Assembly: GCA_027489175.1 (NCBI GenBank)
Contig: JAIYAE010000019.1
Location: 1-64,000 of the forward strand
Direction of reading: 5' to 3'
DNA: 64,000 bases
From: Rhodobacter sp.
GTDB taxonomy: Bacteria > Pseudomonadota > Alphaproteobacteria > Rhodobacterales > Rhodobacteraceae
Position numbers and translations under genes: made by a program. Position 1 is the first letter of the stretch. The number at the start of each line of letters is the position of its first letter. Positions 33,928-42,522 of this stretch are shown here, one piece after another. The notes beneath the pieces were generated by a model. The model was given only the letters and a program-made list of their open reading frames with translations, had not been told where the DNA came from and made no database searches.

Positions 33928-35582
33928 GTCTTGCCCTGCGCCGCCGCGCGGATCGCACTCAGGCTCGCCCGAGGGGTCAGCGCCTCGGCGGAAATCGCAA
34001 GATCAAGGACCGCGCCAGTGGCTGAGGCACAGGCCCGGGTGAAGGCATCAGGGAAGGCCTCGGTCGTCTCGACCCGCTCGGCGTGGAAACCGTAGGCCTT
34101 GGCCAGCGCCACGAAGTCAGGGTTGACCATGTCGGTGCCTGAGACCCGCGCGGGGTATTCGCGCTCTTGGTGCATGCGGATCGTGCCGTAGGTGCCGTTG
34201 TTCAGGATCAGGATCACCGGCTGCGCCCCCGCCTGCGCGGCGGTGGCCAGCTCTTGCGAGGTCATCTGGAAATCCCCATCCCCGGCAAAGCAGATGACCA
34301 GCCGGTCAGGATGCGCCACCTTGGCCGCAATCGCCGCCGGCACGCCGTAACCCATCGCCCCCGATTGCGGCGCCAAAAGCCGCCCCTTGGCCCCGAATTG
34401 CAGGAACTTGTTCGGCCAGACCGCGAAATTCCCCGCCCCGTTGGTCACGATGGCATCTTCTGGCAGCACCTTGCGCAGATGCGCCGTGCAAACCCCCATA
34501 TCGACGGGCGAAGGCAAAGGCCCAAGCTCCAGCGAGGCAAGGTACTCCGCCCGCGCCTGCGCCCGCCAGCCCGCCCAGGCCCCCTTCACCGGGCGCAAGG
34601 CGGCGGCAAAGGCGTTCGGCCCGGCCTGCAGGCCCAGCGCAGGGCGGTAGATTTTGCCAAGCTCGGTGTCCGAGGGATGGACGTGGATCAGGCTTTGCTG
34701 CGGGCTTGGCATCTGCAGCAGCGTGTAGCCGTCCGTCGTCATCTCGCCAAAGCGCAGGTTGACGGCCAGGATCACATCCGCCTCACGGATCAGGCGCTTG
34801 ACGTGTAGGGGCATGCCGACCCCCGCCTCCCCGGCATAGACCGAAAGGTGATTGTCGAACTGGTCCTGATAGCGGAAGGCGGCAATCGTGGGGATGTCCG
34901 AGGCTTCGGCAAAAGCCTGTAAGGCCCCGCGCCCCTCAGCCGTCCAGTTGCAGCCGCCCAGCATCAGAAGCGGGCGCTCTGCGCCAGAAAGCGACGCCAA
35001 GGCCTTTGAAAGTGCAGCACTTTCCGGCGCAGGCTCGGCAATCCGCAAGGGCGCGGTCAGGGGGGCCGAGTCCGACAGGCTCGTCAGCATATCCTCGGGC
35101 AGGGCCATCACCACCGGGCCGGGCCGCCCGGTCAGGGCCACCGTCCAGGCGCGGGACAGAAGTTCGGGCAGACGCTCGACCCGGTCCACCTCAACCACCC
35201 ATTTCGCCATCGTGCCAAAGACTGCCCGGTAGTCGAGTTCCTGAAACGCCTCCCGCCCGCGCATGTCGGTGCCGACCTGACCGACGAACAGGATCATCGG
35301 GGCGCTGTCCTGCATCGCAGTGTGCACCCCGATCGATGCATTGGTGGCCCCCGGCCCGCGCGTGACCATGCAGATGCCGGGACTGCCGGTCAGCTTGCCC
35401 CAGGCGGCGGCCATGAAGGCAGCGCCCCCTTCCTGACGGCACAGGACATAGTCCAGACGGCCGCGCGTGTCATGCAGCGCATCAAGGACGGCAAGATAGC
35501 TTTCCCCCGGCACCCCGAAGGCCTTGGTCGCGCCAAGGCCCAGCAGGCTTTGCACCAGGATCTGCCCACCGTTTCGCTGCAT
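33924..35582 (-). CDS. Thiamine-pyrophosphate-dependent enzyme of the acetolactate synthase type
   Basis: The 552-residue protein has the three-domain TPP layout: N-terminal Pyr domain with CRQEGGAAFMAAAWGKLTG (catalytic glutamate), a central domain, and a C-terminal PP domain with GDGDFQMTSQELATAAQAGAQ and LNNGTYGTIR (Mg-TPP motif GDG-NNG). It resembles IlvB-like and sulfoacetaldehyde acetyltransferase-like orphans that lie outside ilv operons; no ilvN regulatory subunit follows. The exact reaction is open. It is convergent with the FGGY kinase and only by position connected to that cluster. Confidence 0.88.
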   Translation of the reverse strand: MQRNGGQILVQSLLGLGATKAFGVPGESYLAVLDALHDTRGRLDYVLCRQEGGAAFMAAAWGKLTGSPGICMVTRGPGATNASIGVHTAMQDSAPMILFVGQVGTDMRGREAFQELDYRAVFGTMAKWVVEVDRVERLPELLSRAWTVALTGRPGPVVMALPEDMLTSLSDSAPLTAPLRIAEPAPESAALSKALASLSGAERPLLMLGGCNWTAEGRGALQAFAEASDIPTIAAFRYQDQFDNHLSVYAGEAGVGMPLHVKRLIREADVILAVNLRFGEMTTDGYTLLQMPSPQQSLIHVHPSDTELGKIYRPALGLQAGPNAFAAALRPVKGAWAGWRAQARAEYLASLELGPLPSPVDMGVCTAHLRKVLPEDAIVTNGAGNFAVWPNKFLQFGAKGRLLAPQSGAMGYGVPAAIAAKVAHPDRLVICFAGDGDFQMTSQELATAAQAGAQPVILILNNGTYGTIRMHQEREYPARVSGTDMVNPDFVALAKAYGFHAERVETTEAFPDAFTRACASATGAVLDLAISAEALTPRASLSAIRAAAQGKT

Positions 35583-35665
35583 GCCATTCCCCTGCCCTGC
35601 GCCCGCCCGGCAATCTGCACCGCTTTGCCGGAAACCGGAAGGGTGCGGGCGACAACAACGCAGGT

Positions 35666-36169
35666 TTACGGGTTCGTCGTGCCCTCGGCCGGTGCCTCGG
35701 CGGCGGGCGCGGGTGTGGCAGCGGGGGCGGCCGCCGCAGCGGCCAGTTCGTCGATCCGGGCCTGCAAACCAGCCGCCTGTTCGACCAGCGCCGCCGCTTC
35801 GGCCTCTGCCGCAGCCAGCTGTTCCACCAGGGCTGCATTTTCAGCCTCAAGCGCCACGACCTGTCCGGTCAGCGTGGCTTTGTCGATCTCAAGAACCGCC
35901 ACCTGATCGTTCAAGGCAGCCGTTGCGGCGGTTTCCGTTTCCACCGCCGCAACCGCATCAGCCGCCGCTGCCGCCGCGCTGTCGGAAAGGCCCTGAAGCC
36001 GCTCTACCTCGGCGGCAAGCGCGGCCTTCTCGCCCTCAAGCGCCGTCAGCGCCGAAGAGCTGGCCGCCAGACTGGCCTGCAAGGCATTGCCCTGCTGGCT
36101 GCTTTGATAGGCAAAAAAGCCAAGGATGGCGACGGCGGCCACCAATATGCCAAGGATAAGGTTACGCAT
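35666..36169 (-). CDS. Membrane-anchored coiled-coil protein
   Basis: The 167-residue protein has one N-terminal membrane anchor (LILGILVAAVAILGFFAYQ) and then an about 110-residue alpha-helical coiled coil with heptad leucines and alanines (ALEGEKAALAAEVERLQ, VVALEAENAALVEQLAAAEAEAAALVEQAAG), ending in a Pro/Ala/Glu-rich tail. The sequence is alanine-rich and of low complexity. It probably projects into the periplasm. Function is unknown; envelope or division scaffolds of this form are common. It follows tRNA-Met, which is transcribed from the same strand upstream. Confidence 0.75.
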   Translation of the reverse strand: MRNLILGILVAAVAILGFFAYQSSQQGNALQASLAASSSALTALEGEKAALAAEVERLQGLSDSAAAAAADAVAAVETETAATAALNDQVAVLEIDKATLTGQVVALEAENAALVEQLAAAEAEAAALVEQAAGLQARIDELAAAAAAPAATPAPAAEAPAEGTTNP

Positions 36170-36339
36170 CGTCGCCCCCCAGAGTGTTTTTGTTCGGCGC
36201 GAAGCTCATCACAACCCCCCGCGCCGCACAACCCTTTCCTCAGGCCTTTCCTCAGGGCTTTACTCGGGCCGAAAGGCATGCCCGTCCAGCGATGCTGTGC
36301 CGCCACCGTCCTTCACAAGGACCATCTGATTTTGGGAAG

Positions 36340-36416
36340 TGGTGGCGAGGGAGGGACTCGAACCCTCGACCTCGCGATTATGAGTCGCGCGCTCTAACCA
36401 GCTGAGCTACCTAGCC
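36340..36416 (-). tRNA. tRNA-Met (anticodon CAU), with encoded CCA
   Basis: The 77-base cloverleaf has acceptor strands GGCTAGG and CCTCGCC, D arm beginning TAGCTCAG, anticodon loop CTCATAA, T loop TTCGAGT and a 3' A-CCA. U4 faces C69, so the acceptor helix has one mismatch. The anticodon is CAU; elongator Met is preferred over Ile2 by overall similarity to the known Met tRNA of enterics, but a lysidine-modified Ile tRNA cannot be excluded by anticodon alone. Confidence 0.9.
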
Positions 36417-36611
36417 ACGAGGGGCGGATTAAGGGCGCGGGCTGCCAAGGTCAAGGGTCAATTCGACGATCCGGTCAAGGATCAGGCCGCGCATCCCGTC
36501 CTTGCGGTCGGCCTTTGCTACAGCGCTCCCCCGCGATGCGCGCCTGCAGGGCAGCGCAGGGCGGCCCCGCATCCGCCCACCCGCAAGCCTTGTCCCCCAA
36601 AGCGTCGCACC

Positions 36612-38612
36612 CTATCGCGCCACCCGGGGCCGGCCCGAGGCGGTGGCCGTCACCAGCGCCTCGATGAACATCTGGCGGCCCTCAATCTCGGCCGCCTTGA
36701 CCGCGCGGTCGACGGTGACCCGCAGGTCCACCGCCCCTGCCCGGCGCGCCCGCTCCGACGCCTCGGCCACCAGCGCCGCCTCAACCGCATCGAGCGCGGC
36801 TTCGGCGGTGGTGAAAACCTCCAACCCCGTGGCCAGATGCGCCACGAACCGGCCTTCGGACGGGCTCGACACCAAGGCCTGTGACCGCATGCTGATCTGG
36901 CCCGCGACCGCACCAATCGCATTGGCGACCCCGGCATGTTCGGGCAGGATCATCCGGCAGCCCAGACGTTCCCCCACTGCGCCGTACCAGGTCGGGGCCG
37001 AGGCGCCGAGGCCGATCACCGGCACACCCAGCCGCAAGCTGACCTCCACCACACCCCGATGCTGGGCAAGGCCCGCCACCGCAAGCGGATGGCGCGCAAG
37101 CTCCTCCGGCACGGCACCGGCAAACCCCGGGTCTTCGCCAAAGGCCGCCTCAAGCAGGCAATCCACAGTTTGCTGCGTCAACTGGTCTACGACCATCGCC
37201 GCAAAGGCCTGCGCCCCAGTGGCAAAGCGTTCCCCCGCCCCGGTCCGCCGCCGCGCGATCAGCTGCAAGGCCTTTTCCGCCGCCACCCCATCCCAGGCGT
37301 CCAGCCGCCCCAGCACATGCGCTGCATCCGACGGCGTGACCCCGGCGATCATCACCAGCCCCCGTGCCACCAACCGCTCCAGCGCCGCGACCTCCAGGCG
37401 TGAGGTGAGCGCCCCGGCCATCGTCATCGGCTGCGTGATCCGGTCCAGCACCGCCAGTTCCCGCAAGGTCAAGCCACCGCGCTGACCAGACATCGGCACG
37501 ACAAAACGGCCGTCCATCTCGCCCACGGCGTCGTTCGACAGCCAGCGGTCAAGGGCCGCATGCACCATCGGCCCATGGTCCACCGCCAAGAGCGACACCG
37601 GGATCATCCGGCGCGGGCCGAGCCGCAAGCCCCCGGTCAGCCCAGCGGTCACCAGATGCACCTCGCTGTCGCCGCCAAGGCCGGTGGTCCGCATCGCCAC
37701 CGCCTCAACCATGGTGCGGAAGCCGCCCACCCTTGCGCCTTCGGGGTCAATCTCCGGCAGACCGTCGCGTAGCAGGGCCACATCCGTCGTGGTCCCGCCA
37801 ATATCGCTGACCAGCGCGTCCGAGGCCCCCGTCAACCAGCGCGCGCCCACAATGCTCGCGGCGGGGCCGCTGAGGATGGTTTCAATCGGGCGTTCCCGCA
37901 CCATGGCCGCTGAGATCAGCGCCCCATCGCCCCGCACCACCATCAGGGGCGCGTCGATGCCCACGGCCTGCAAATGCCGCTCACAGGCGGCAACGAGGCG
38001 GTCGATCATCCCGATCAGCCGGGCATTCAGAACCGCCGTCAGCGCCCGCTTGGGGCCGTTGAGGTTGGCCGAAAGTTCATGGCTGCAGGTGACCGGGCGG
38101 CCCGTGACCCGGCGGATCAGGTCACGCGCGGCCAGCTCATGCGCGGGGTTCCTCGTGGCAAAGCGGGCGGCCACGGCAAAGCCCGACACCTCATCGCCCA
38201 GAGCGCGCACGCCCTGCTCCAGCGCGGCAAGGTCAAGGGCCACGGCCTCGGTCCCCGCATGGGTATGGCCGCCGGGCAGGTGCAGGACCGGGTCACCCTT
38301 CAGCGCCTCGGTCAGGCCCCCTCGGCCAAGATCACCCTCATCAAAGCCGATGAAGATCAGCGCCACCCGGGCGCCTTGGCCTTCGACCAGCGCATTGGTG
38401 GCCAGGGTGGTCGACAGCGACACCAGCGCCACATCCCCCACCGCCACGCCCGAGGCGGCAAGGGCCGCATCCACCGCCTGCCCGATCCCCACGGCCAGAT
38501 CATGCCGGCTGGTCAGCGCCTTGGCCTTCCCAAGGATCAGGTTCTCGCCCTCATCCAGGATCACCGCGTCGGTATAGGTGCCCCCGGTATCGACACCCAG
38601 AAAATAGGCCAT
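36612..38612 (-). CDS. Hydantoinase/oxoprolinase family protein (HyuA-type)
   Basis: The 666-residue protein has the family N-terminal ATPase-like fold: FLGVDTGGTYTDAVILDEGE, SLSTTLATNALVEGQGARV and the central SDIGGTTTDVALLRDG. HyuA-type proteins use ATP to open hydantoins or 5-oxoproline-like rings. In most operons a HyuB partner follows; none is seen here (downstream is tRNA-Met and upstream rpoN), so activity alone or with a distant partner is an open question. The C-terminal half beyond residue 500 is divergent but ends in a typical VDLRVTVDRAVKAAE. Full length is plausible for HyuA alone. Confidence 0.88.
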   Translation of the reverse strand: MAYFLGVDTGGTYTDAVILDEGENLILGKAKALTSRHDLAVGIGQAVDAALAASGVAVGDVALVSLSTTLATNALVEGQGARVALIFIGFDEGDLGRGGLTEALKGDPVLHLPGGHTHAGTEAVALDLAALEQGVRALGDEVSGFAVAARFATRNPAHELAARDLIRRVTGRPVTCSHELSANLNGPKRALTAVLNARLIGMIDRLVAACERHLQAVGIDAPLMVVRGDGALISAAMVRERPIETILSGPAASIVGARWLTGASDALVSDIGGTTTDVALLRDGLPEIDPEGARVGGFRTMVEAVAMRTTGLGGDSEVHLVTAGLTGGLRLGPRRMIPVSLLAVDHGPMVHAALDRWLSNDAVGEMDGRFVVPMSGQRGGLTLRELAVLDRITQPMTMAGALTSRLEVAALERLVARGLVMIAGVTPSDAAHVLGRLDAWDGVAAEKALQLIARRRTGAGERFATGAQAFAAMVVDQLTQQTVDCLLEAAFGEDPGFAGAVPEELARHPLAVAGLAQHRGVVEVSLRLGVPVIGLGASAPTWYGAVGERLGCRMILPEHAGVANAIGAVAGQISMRSQALVSSPSEGRFVAHLATGLEVFTTAEAALDAVEAALVAEASERARRAGAVDLRVTVDRAVKAAEIEGRQMFIEALVTATASGRPRVAR

Positions 38613-38697
38613 GCTGCGTTCCGTCCTTGCCTGCCGTCTTGCCAGCTAGTGCAGGCGGCCCGCCCTGTCAGCCCCGGAAACGACATGCACCGTCGGG

Positions 38698-39942
38698 CTA
38701 ACGCCGCCTGCGCCGCCCAGCCGGGGGCAGGTTCAGCATGCCACGGTATTTCGCGACCGTCCGCCGGGCAATCGGCGCGCCGCCGTCGGACATGAGCGCG
38801 GCCAAGGCCTCATCCGTCAGCGGGGCGGCAGGGTCTTCGCCCGCGATCAGCTGCGCCAGCCGGTCGCGCAGCGCTCCAGCTGAGGGGCCACCTTCCTGCG
38901 CGGCCTGGGTGAAGAGGCCCCGCAGCCACCAGGTGCCACGCGGCGTGTCCACCGCCGTGCCGGCCACCACCCGGCTGACCGTGCTTTCATGCAGGCCCAC
39001 GGCGCTGGCGACATCGGCCATCGTCATCGGCACCAGCGCCCCCATTCCCTGCTCCAGCGCGGCGACCTGCCGGGCAAGGATCTCTTGCCCCACGGCCAGA
39101 AGTGTGACGTTTCGCCCTTCTATCATGCGCAGGATCGCCCGCGCCTCGGCCCGGCCCGGGCCCTTGGCCTCAGCCAGAGAAACCGAGGGCAAGGCTGACC
39201 GGTTGATCGACACCGTCCAGCCTTGATCGCTCGGCGTGGCGATCAGGTCCGGTTCGCGCAACGGGGCGGCAAAGGGTTCAAACCCGGCGCCAGGTTTCGG
39301 GTCATAGCGGCGCAAGGCGGCAATGCGGGCGCGGATGGCTTCCTCCGACAGGCCGCTGTCACGGGCGATCCGGGCCGGATCACCCCGGGCGACCAGATCC
39401 AGCCGGTCCAGCACAGCGGCCATCGCTGCGTCCATCTCGCCCAGCTCGGCCGCCTGCAGGCGCAGACAATCGGCCAGGTTACGGGCGAAAAGGCCGGTCG
39501 GTTCCGCCTCGGCCTGCAGCCGCTGCAGCACGGCCTCGACCTGGGGCAGCATGGCGCCGGTCTGGGCGGCAATGGCGGTCAGGGGGCGGCCAAGCCAGCC
39601 CGACGGCTCCAGCGCCTCGGCCAGGGCTTCGGCGATGCGGGCGTCCCGCGCGGGCAGGCGCAAGCCCGCGATCAACCCGAAAGCATGCGCCATCAGGCTG
39701 GCCCCGGCGGCGGCCTGCTCGGCCCCGGTCTCCGGCGCACCCAGGGCCGCGGTCCAGCGCGGCAGCCAGTCCTGCCCCGTGGGCCTGCTCAGCACCAGCT
39801 GCGGGTTTTCCGCCGCCTGCTCTTCAAGATAGCGCGACAGCCCCAGCGCATCGCTGCGCAAGATCCGGATCGAGGCGGCAAGCCCCTGCGTCAGCTTCAG
39901 CCGCTGCGTCTGCTGAATCGAGATCCGGCTTCTGGACTTCAT
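38698..39942 (-). CDS. rpoN: RNA polymerase sigma-54 factor RpoN (short form)
   Basis: The 414-residue protein starts at 39942 behind GGAAGGAGGG. Region I begins MKSRSRISIQQTQRLKLTQ and is followed almost directly by the core-binding region, with the acidic linker region II nearly absent. The C-terminal DNA-binding part has a helix-turn-helix (MADVASAVGLHESTVSRVV) and the RpoN box ARRTVAKYR. Canonical RpoN is about 480 residues, so this is short and diverged, as expected for one of several rpoN copies that Rhodobacter relatives often have. It lies downstream of imuB on the same strand with three hairpins in between. Confidence 0.93.
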   Translation of the reverse strand: MKSRSRISIQQTQRLKLTQGLAASIRILRSDALGLSRYLEEQAAENPQLVLSRPTGQDWLPRWTAALGAPETGAEQAAAGASLMAHAFGLIAGLRLPARDARIAEALAEALEPSGWLGRPLTAIAAQTGAMLPQVEAVLQRLQAEAEPTGLFARNLADCLRLQAAELGEMDAAMAAVLDRLDLVARGDPARIARDSGLSEEAIRARIAALRRYDPKPGAGFEPFAAPLREPDLIATPSDQGWTVSINRSALPSVSLAEAKGPGRAEARAILRMIEGRNVTLLAVGQEILARQVAALEQGMGALVPMTMADVASAVGLHESTVSRVVAGTAVDTPRGTWWLRGLFTQAAQEGGPSAGALRDRLAQLIAGEDPAAPLTDEALAALMSDGGAPIARRTVAKYRGMLNLPPAGRRRRR

Positions 39943-40004
39943 CCCGCCCTCCTTCCCCACTCTGTCCCACGGGACACCCCACCCCCGCAAGCGCAGGCGT
40001 CAGG

Positions 40005-40072
40005 GCGATGTCTTCAAAGACATCGCACCGGAGCCTTCAAAGGCTCCGGTCCGGAGTTTTCAAAAACTCCGG
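40005..40072. repeat. Three adjacent hairpins with identical TTCAAA loops
   Basis: Perfect stems of 8, 9 and 8 base pairs (40005-40026, 40027-40050, 40051-40072) follow one another with no spacer. Each has the loop TTCAAA at 40013-40018, 40036-40041 and 40059-40064. Stem sequences differ, though stems two and three share CCGGAG. They fill the gap between imuB and rpoN on the minus strand. Confidence 0.85.
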
Positions 40073-40095
40073 GGCCAGGCCGCGTCCGGGGCGCC

Positions 40096-41796
40096 TCAGC
40101 TGAAGACGCCCTCGCAATACCAGCCGTCGTTGACAGCACCACCCTGGCCGTAGAACAGCCACAGCCGGTCCCCCTCTGTCGTCTCGATGCGCCAATAGTC
40201 ACGCGTGCCGCTGCGCCAGTCGGGGTCTTGCAGCCACCATTCCGGCTGCAGCCGTTCGGGGCCTGCCGCCATCCGCAAGGCAAAGCTGCGCCGCCGCCAG
40301 CGGAACTGTGCGGGGGGGTCGGCACGGCCTTGGGAAGGGTCCGGCACATCCACCGGCTCAGGGCGCATCAGGACCAGCGGCCGGGGGCCGGGGGGGCTGG
40401 GCCAGGGCCCGTCATGCGCCACGCTCCACGCCGCCATCAGGACCTGCGCCGCCTTGGCGGGCACATGGCTGTCCGCGGGGTGCAGGCGCAGCACCGCCTC
40501 ATGCCCCAGCCGCGCGCCCAGACGGCCGATCAGATCGTCCAGCGCATGCGCCGATCCCTGCCCGGCAACCGCCCCACCCGCCATGGCGTTGGCCGTCACA
40601 TCGACCTGACCCCGGTGCTGCACGGCCGTCATGGCTTCGGTCGCCAAAGCCTCAAGCCTGAGGCAGTCGATCCCAAAGCCTGCATCGATCTGGTCCAGCT
40701 TCAGATGGATCAGCGGGCGGATGCGGTCGGGGCTGTCGGCGGCGCGCGCAAGGCCCACCTCGACCGTCGCCACCCCGCCATCGGCGCGGAAGGCCTGCAC
40801 GGCCAGCCGCCGCACCCCGCGCCCCCTGGCCCGCAGCTTGGCGCAGAACGGGGCCAACAGCCGGTCAATCCCCGCCTCGACATCGCCGCGCAGCCCGATC
40901 GGGTCGGGAAACGTCAGCCGCACCGCGAAATGCATCGGCGGGCGCGCGGGGCTGAGGGGTTCCATCTCGATCCCCATCGCCTGATCCAGCCGCCGCAGGG
41001 TCTGCATCCCGAAGCGCCGGGCAAGGGCCGCACGCGGGATCACCATGATGTCACCCACCCGGCGCAGACCGAGGCGCATCAGCCGGTCCACGGCATCCCC
41101 CTCCAAGCGAAGCGCAGCCAGCGGCAGATCAACCAGCGCCTCCCGCGCCCGCCCGGGGGGCGAGATCACCGCCCCCTCTGCCGCCGTTGCCGCAACCGGC
41201 TGTGGCGGGCCGCCACCGCGTTCCCAGCCCCGCCGCTTGGCCGCGCGCGACCGAGTGGCCCGCGCCTCCTGCGCGATCGCGTCGCCCGACCGGCCCTGGG
41301 CCCCCAAGGCCGTCATCCGCGCCTGGCCATGCCGCGCCAGTCCCCAGGCCGCGCCCGGCGTGTCGGCAATGCCCGCCCGCACCGTCAGGCCCATGTCGGT
41401 GCAGTCCTGAAACACCCGCTCCAGCACCGCCGCCTCACCGCCGAAAAGATGCGCCGTCCCGCTCAGGTCGATCATCAGGCCCGCCGGGGCCTCTTCGGCG
41501 ACCCAGGGCGAAAACTGCCCCGCCCAGCGCCGCAGGACCCCCAGAAACCGCGCCTCGCTCACCGGATCGGCCGGCGCGGTCAGAAGGTCGGGACAGATCG
41601 CCGTCGCATCGCGCAACCCCTGGCCTGCGCGCAGGCCCACCGCCTCAGCCTCGGCCGAGACCGAGGTCAGGACCTGCGCGCCGCCCACATCCCCCACCAC
41701 CACCAGCGGGGGCGGCACCACATCCCGGCGCAGGCGCTGCACCCGTTCCGCCGCCAGCCGGGGAAACCAAAGCGACAGGATGCGCCGCGCCGCCAT
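40096..41796 (-). CDS. imuB: ImuB-like Y-family DNA polymerase homologue
   Basis: The 566-residue protein matches ImuB, the catalytically dead Y-family member that links DnaE2 to the beta clamp in SOS mutagenesis. The N-terminus LSLWFPRLAAERVQR and the polymerase-palm remnant LMIDLSGTAHLFGGE are typical; the acidic active-site residues of true Y-family polymerases are not in the expected DxD form. A LexA box sits 16 bases before the ATG. Usually imuA and dnaE2 are neighbours, but neither is present here. Length fits ImuB. Confidence 0.85.
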   Translation of the reverse strand: MAARRILSLWFPRLAAERVQRLRRDVVPPPLVVVGDVGGAQVLTSVSAEAEAVGLRAGQGLRDATAICPDLLTAPADPVSEARFLGVLRRWAGQFSPWVAEEAPAGLMIDLSGTAHLFGGEAAVLERVFQDCTDMGLTVRAGIADTPGAAWGLARHGQARMTALGAQGRSGDAIAQEARATRSRAAKRRGWERGGGPPQPVAATAAEGAVISPPGRAREALVDLPLAALRLEGDAVDRLMRLGLRRVGDIMVIPRAALARRFGMQTLRRLDQAMGIEMEPLSPARPPMHFAVRLTFPDPIGLRGDVEAGIDRLLAPFCAKLRARGRGVRRLAVQAFRADGGVATVEVGLARAADSPDRIRPLIHLKLDQIDAGFGIDCLRLEALATEAMTAVQHRGQVDVTANAMAGGAVAGQGSAHALDDLIGRLGARLGHEAVLRLHPADSHVPAKAAQVLMAAWSVAHDGPWPSPPGPRPLVLMRPEPVDVPDPSQGRADPPAQFRWRRRSFALRMAAGPERLQPEWWLQDPDWRSGTRDYWRIETTEGDRLWLFYGQGGAVNDGWYCEGVFS

Positions 41797-41811
41797 GCCC
41801 TTACCCCTGAT

Positions 41812-41826
41812 GTTCCCATATTGTTC
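41812..41826 (-). promoter_or_regulatory. LexA (SOS) box of imuB
   Basis: On the plus strand GTTC-CCATATT-GTTC, and on the minus strand GAAC-N7-GAAC, is a perfect match to the alphaproteobacterial LexA direct repeat. It is 16 bases upstream of the imuB ATG at 41796, where LexA would block transcription until DNA damage. Confidence 0.88.
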
Positions 41827-41995
41827 ACGTCATGCCATCCCAGGCCGCAAGAGTCGAGTCCCCCGCCCGCGTCCCCCCGTGATGCCGCCCGCGTGATGAC
41901 AATCGCGTGAGGCAAAGCCCTCCCGCCATAAACCAGCTTCCGCGACGGAATGCCGCGCCTATAGTGGTTGTGAAATTCCAGCATGGAGCCAGAAG

Positions 41996-42433
41996 ATGAA
42001 ATTGATCAAAGCCTTCGCGATCGGGGCCGTCCTGGCTGCCGGCGCAGCCTTCGCCCAAGACGCCGAACCGACCGACCCGAACGCGATTGCGCGGTCAGAA
42101 CTGATGAAGGTGCAAGGCATGAACGCCGGCATCCTTGGCAAGATGGCAAAGGGCGAAGAAGCCTATGACCTTGCGAAAGCCGAAGCGGCCAAAGCCGCCC
42201 TGATCGACAGCGCCGCGAAGATCGAGACCGTCTTCGCCGAGATGGGTGCGGAAGATGCGGCCTCCGAAGCCAAGCCAGAAATCTGGACCAACTGGGATGA
42301 TTTCCTGGTGAAGGCCAAGGCACTTGGCGATGCCGCAACCGCCCTAGACGTCGCGTCCGCCGAAACCATCGGTGCGGGCATGGGGGCCATCGGCGGCACT
42401 TGCTCGGACTGCCACAAGGCCTACCGCAAGTAA
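41996..42433 (+). CDS. Cytochrome c' / c-556 family protein
   Basis: The 145-residue protein has a signal peptide ending AFAQ (about residue 21) and a C-terminal haem site CSDCH (Cys136, Cys139, His140) followed by KAYRK, the classic c'-type ending. The N-terminal helix contains ARSELMKVQGM, where Met37 could ligate the sixth position as in low-spin c-556; in high-spin c' that place is empty. It is periplasmic. The start at 41996 has GGAG 9 bases upstream. A strong terminator follows. Confidence 0.9.
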   Translation: MKLIKAFAIGAVLAAGAAFAQDAEPTDPNAIARSELMKVQGMNAGILGKMAKGEEAYDLAKAEAAKAALIDSAAKIETVFAEMGAEDAASEAKPEIWTNWDDFLVKAKALGDAATALDVASAETIGAGMGAIGGTCSDCHKAYRK

Positions 42434-42450
42434 CGCCAGCCAAACTGAAG

Positions 42451-42480
42451 AAAAGCCCCGGTCGGACCGGGGCTTTTTTC
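42451..42480 (+). terminator. Intrinsic terminator of the cytochrome gene
   Basis: AAAAGCCCCGGT (42451-42462) pairs with ACCGGGGCTTTT (42466-42477), loop CGG, and the plus strand continues in TT. It also faces the end of the I78 gene on the minus strand, where the A-tract would serve it. Confidence 0.88.
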
Positions 42481-42522
42481 ATTTGGTGTCAGCCGCACCA
42501 GATTTGATGTCAGCCGCACCAG
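42481..42522. repeat. 21-bp tandem duplication over the 3' end of the I78 gene
   Basis: Two copies of a 21-base unit (42481-42501 and 42502-42522) differ at one base. The unit contains the last codons and stop of the minus-strand I78 gene, so the second copy supplies the real stop and the first copy repeats the WCG-stop beyond it. Confidence 0.85.

Noticed and set aside
36104-36405. Short plus-strand frames across the tRNA (GGTRTLDL and RDSNPRP type)
   Set aside because: These are the well-known spurious translations of a tRNA gene on the opposite strand.
39223-41910. 895-residue open frame on the plus strand
   Set aside because: It is antisense to rpoN and imuB, which both have clear motifs. 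The His/Gln/Arg/Pro-rich composition is what the complementary strand of GC-rich genes gives.
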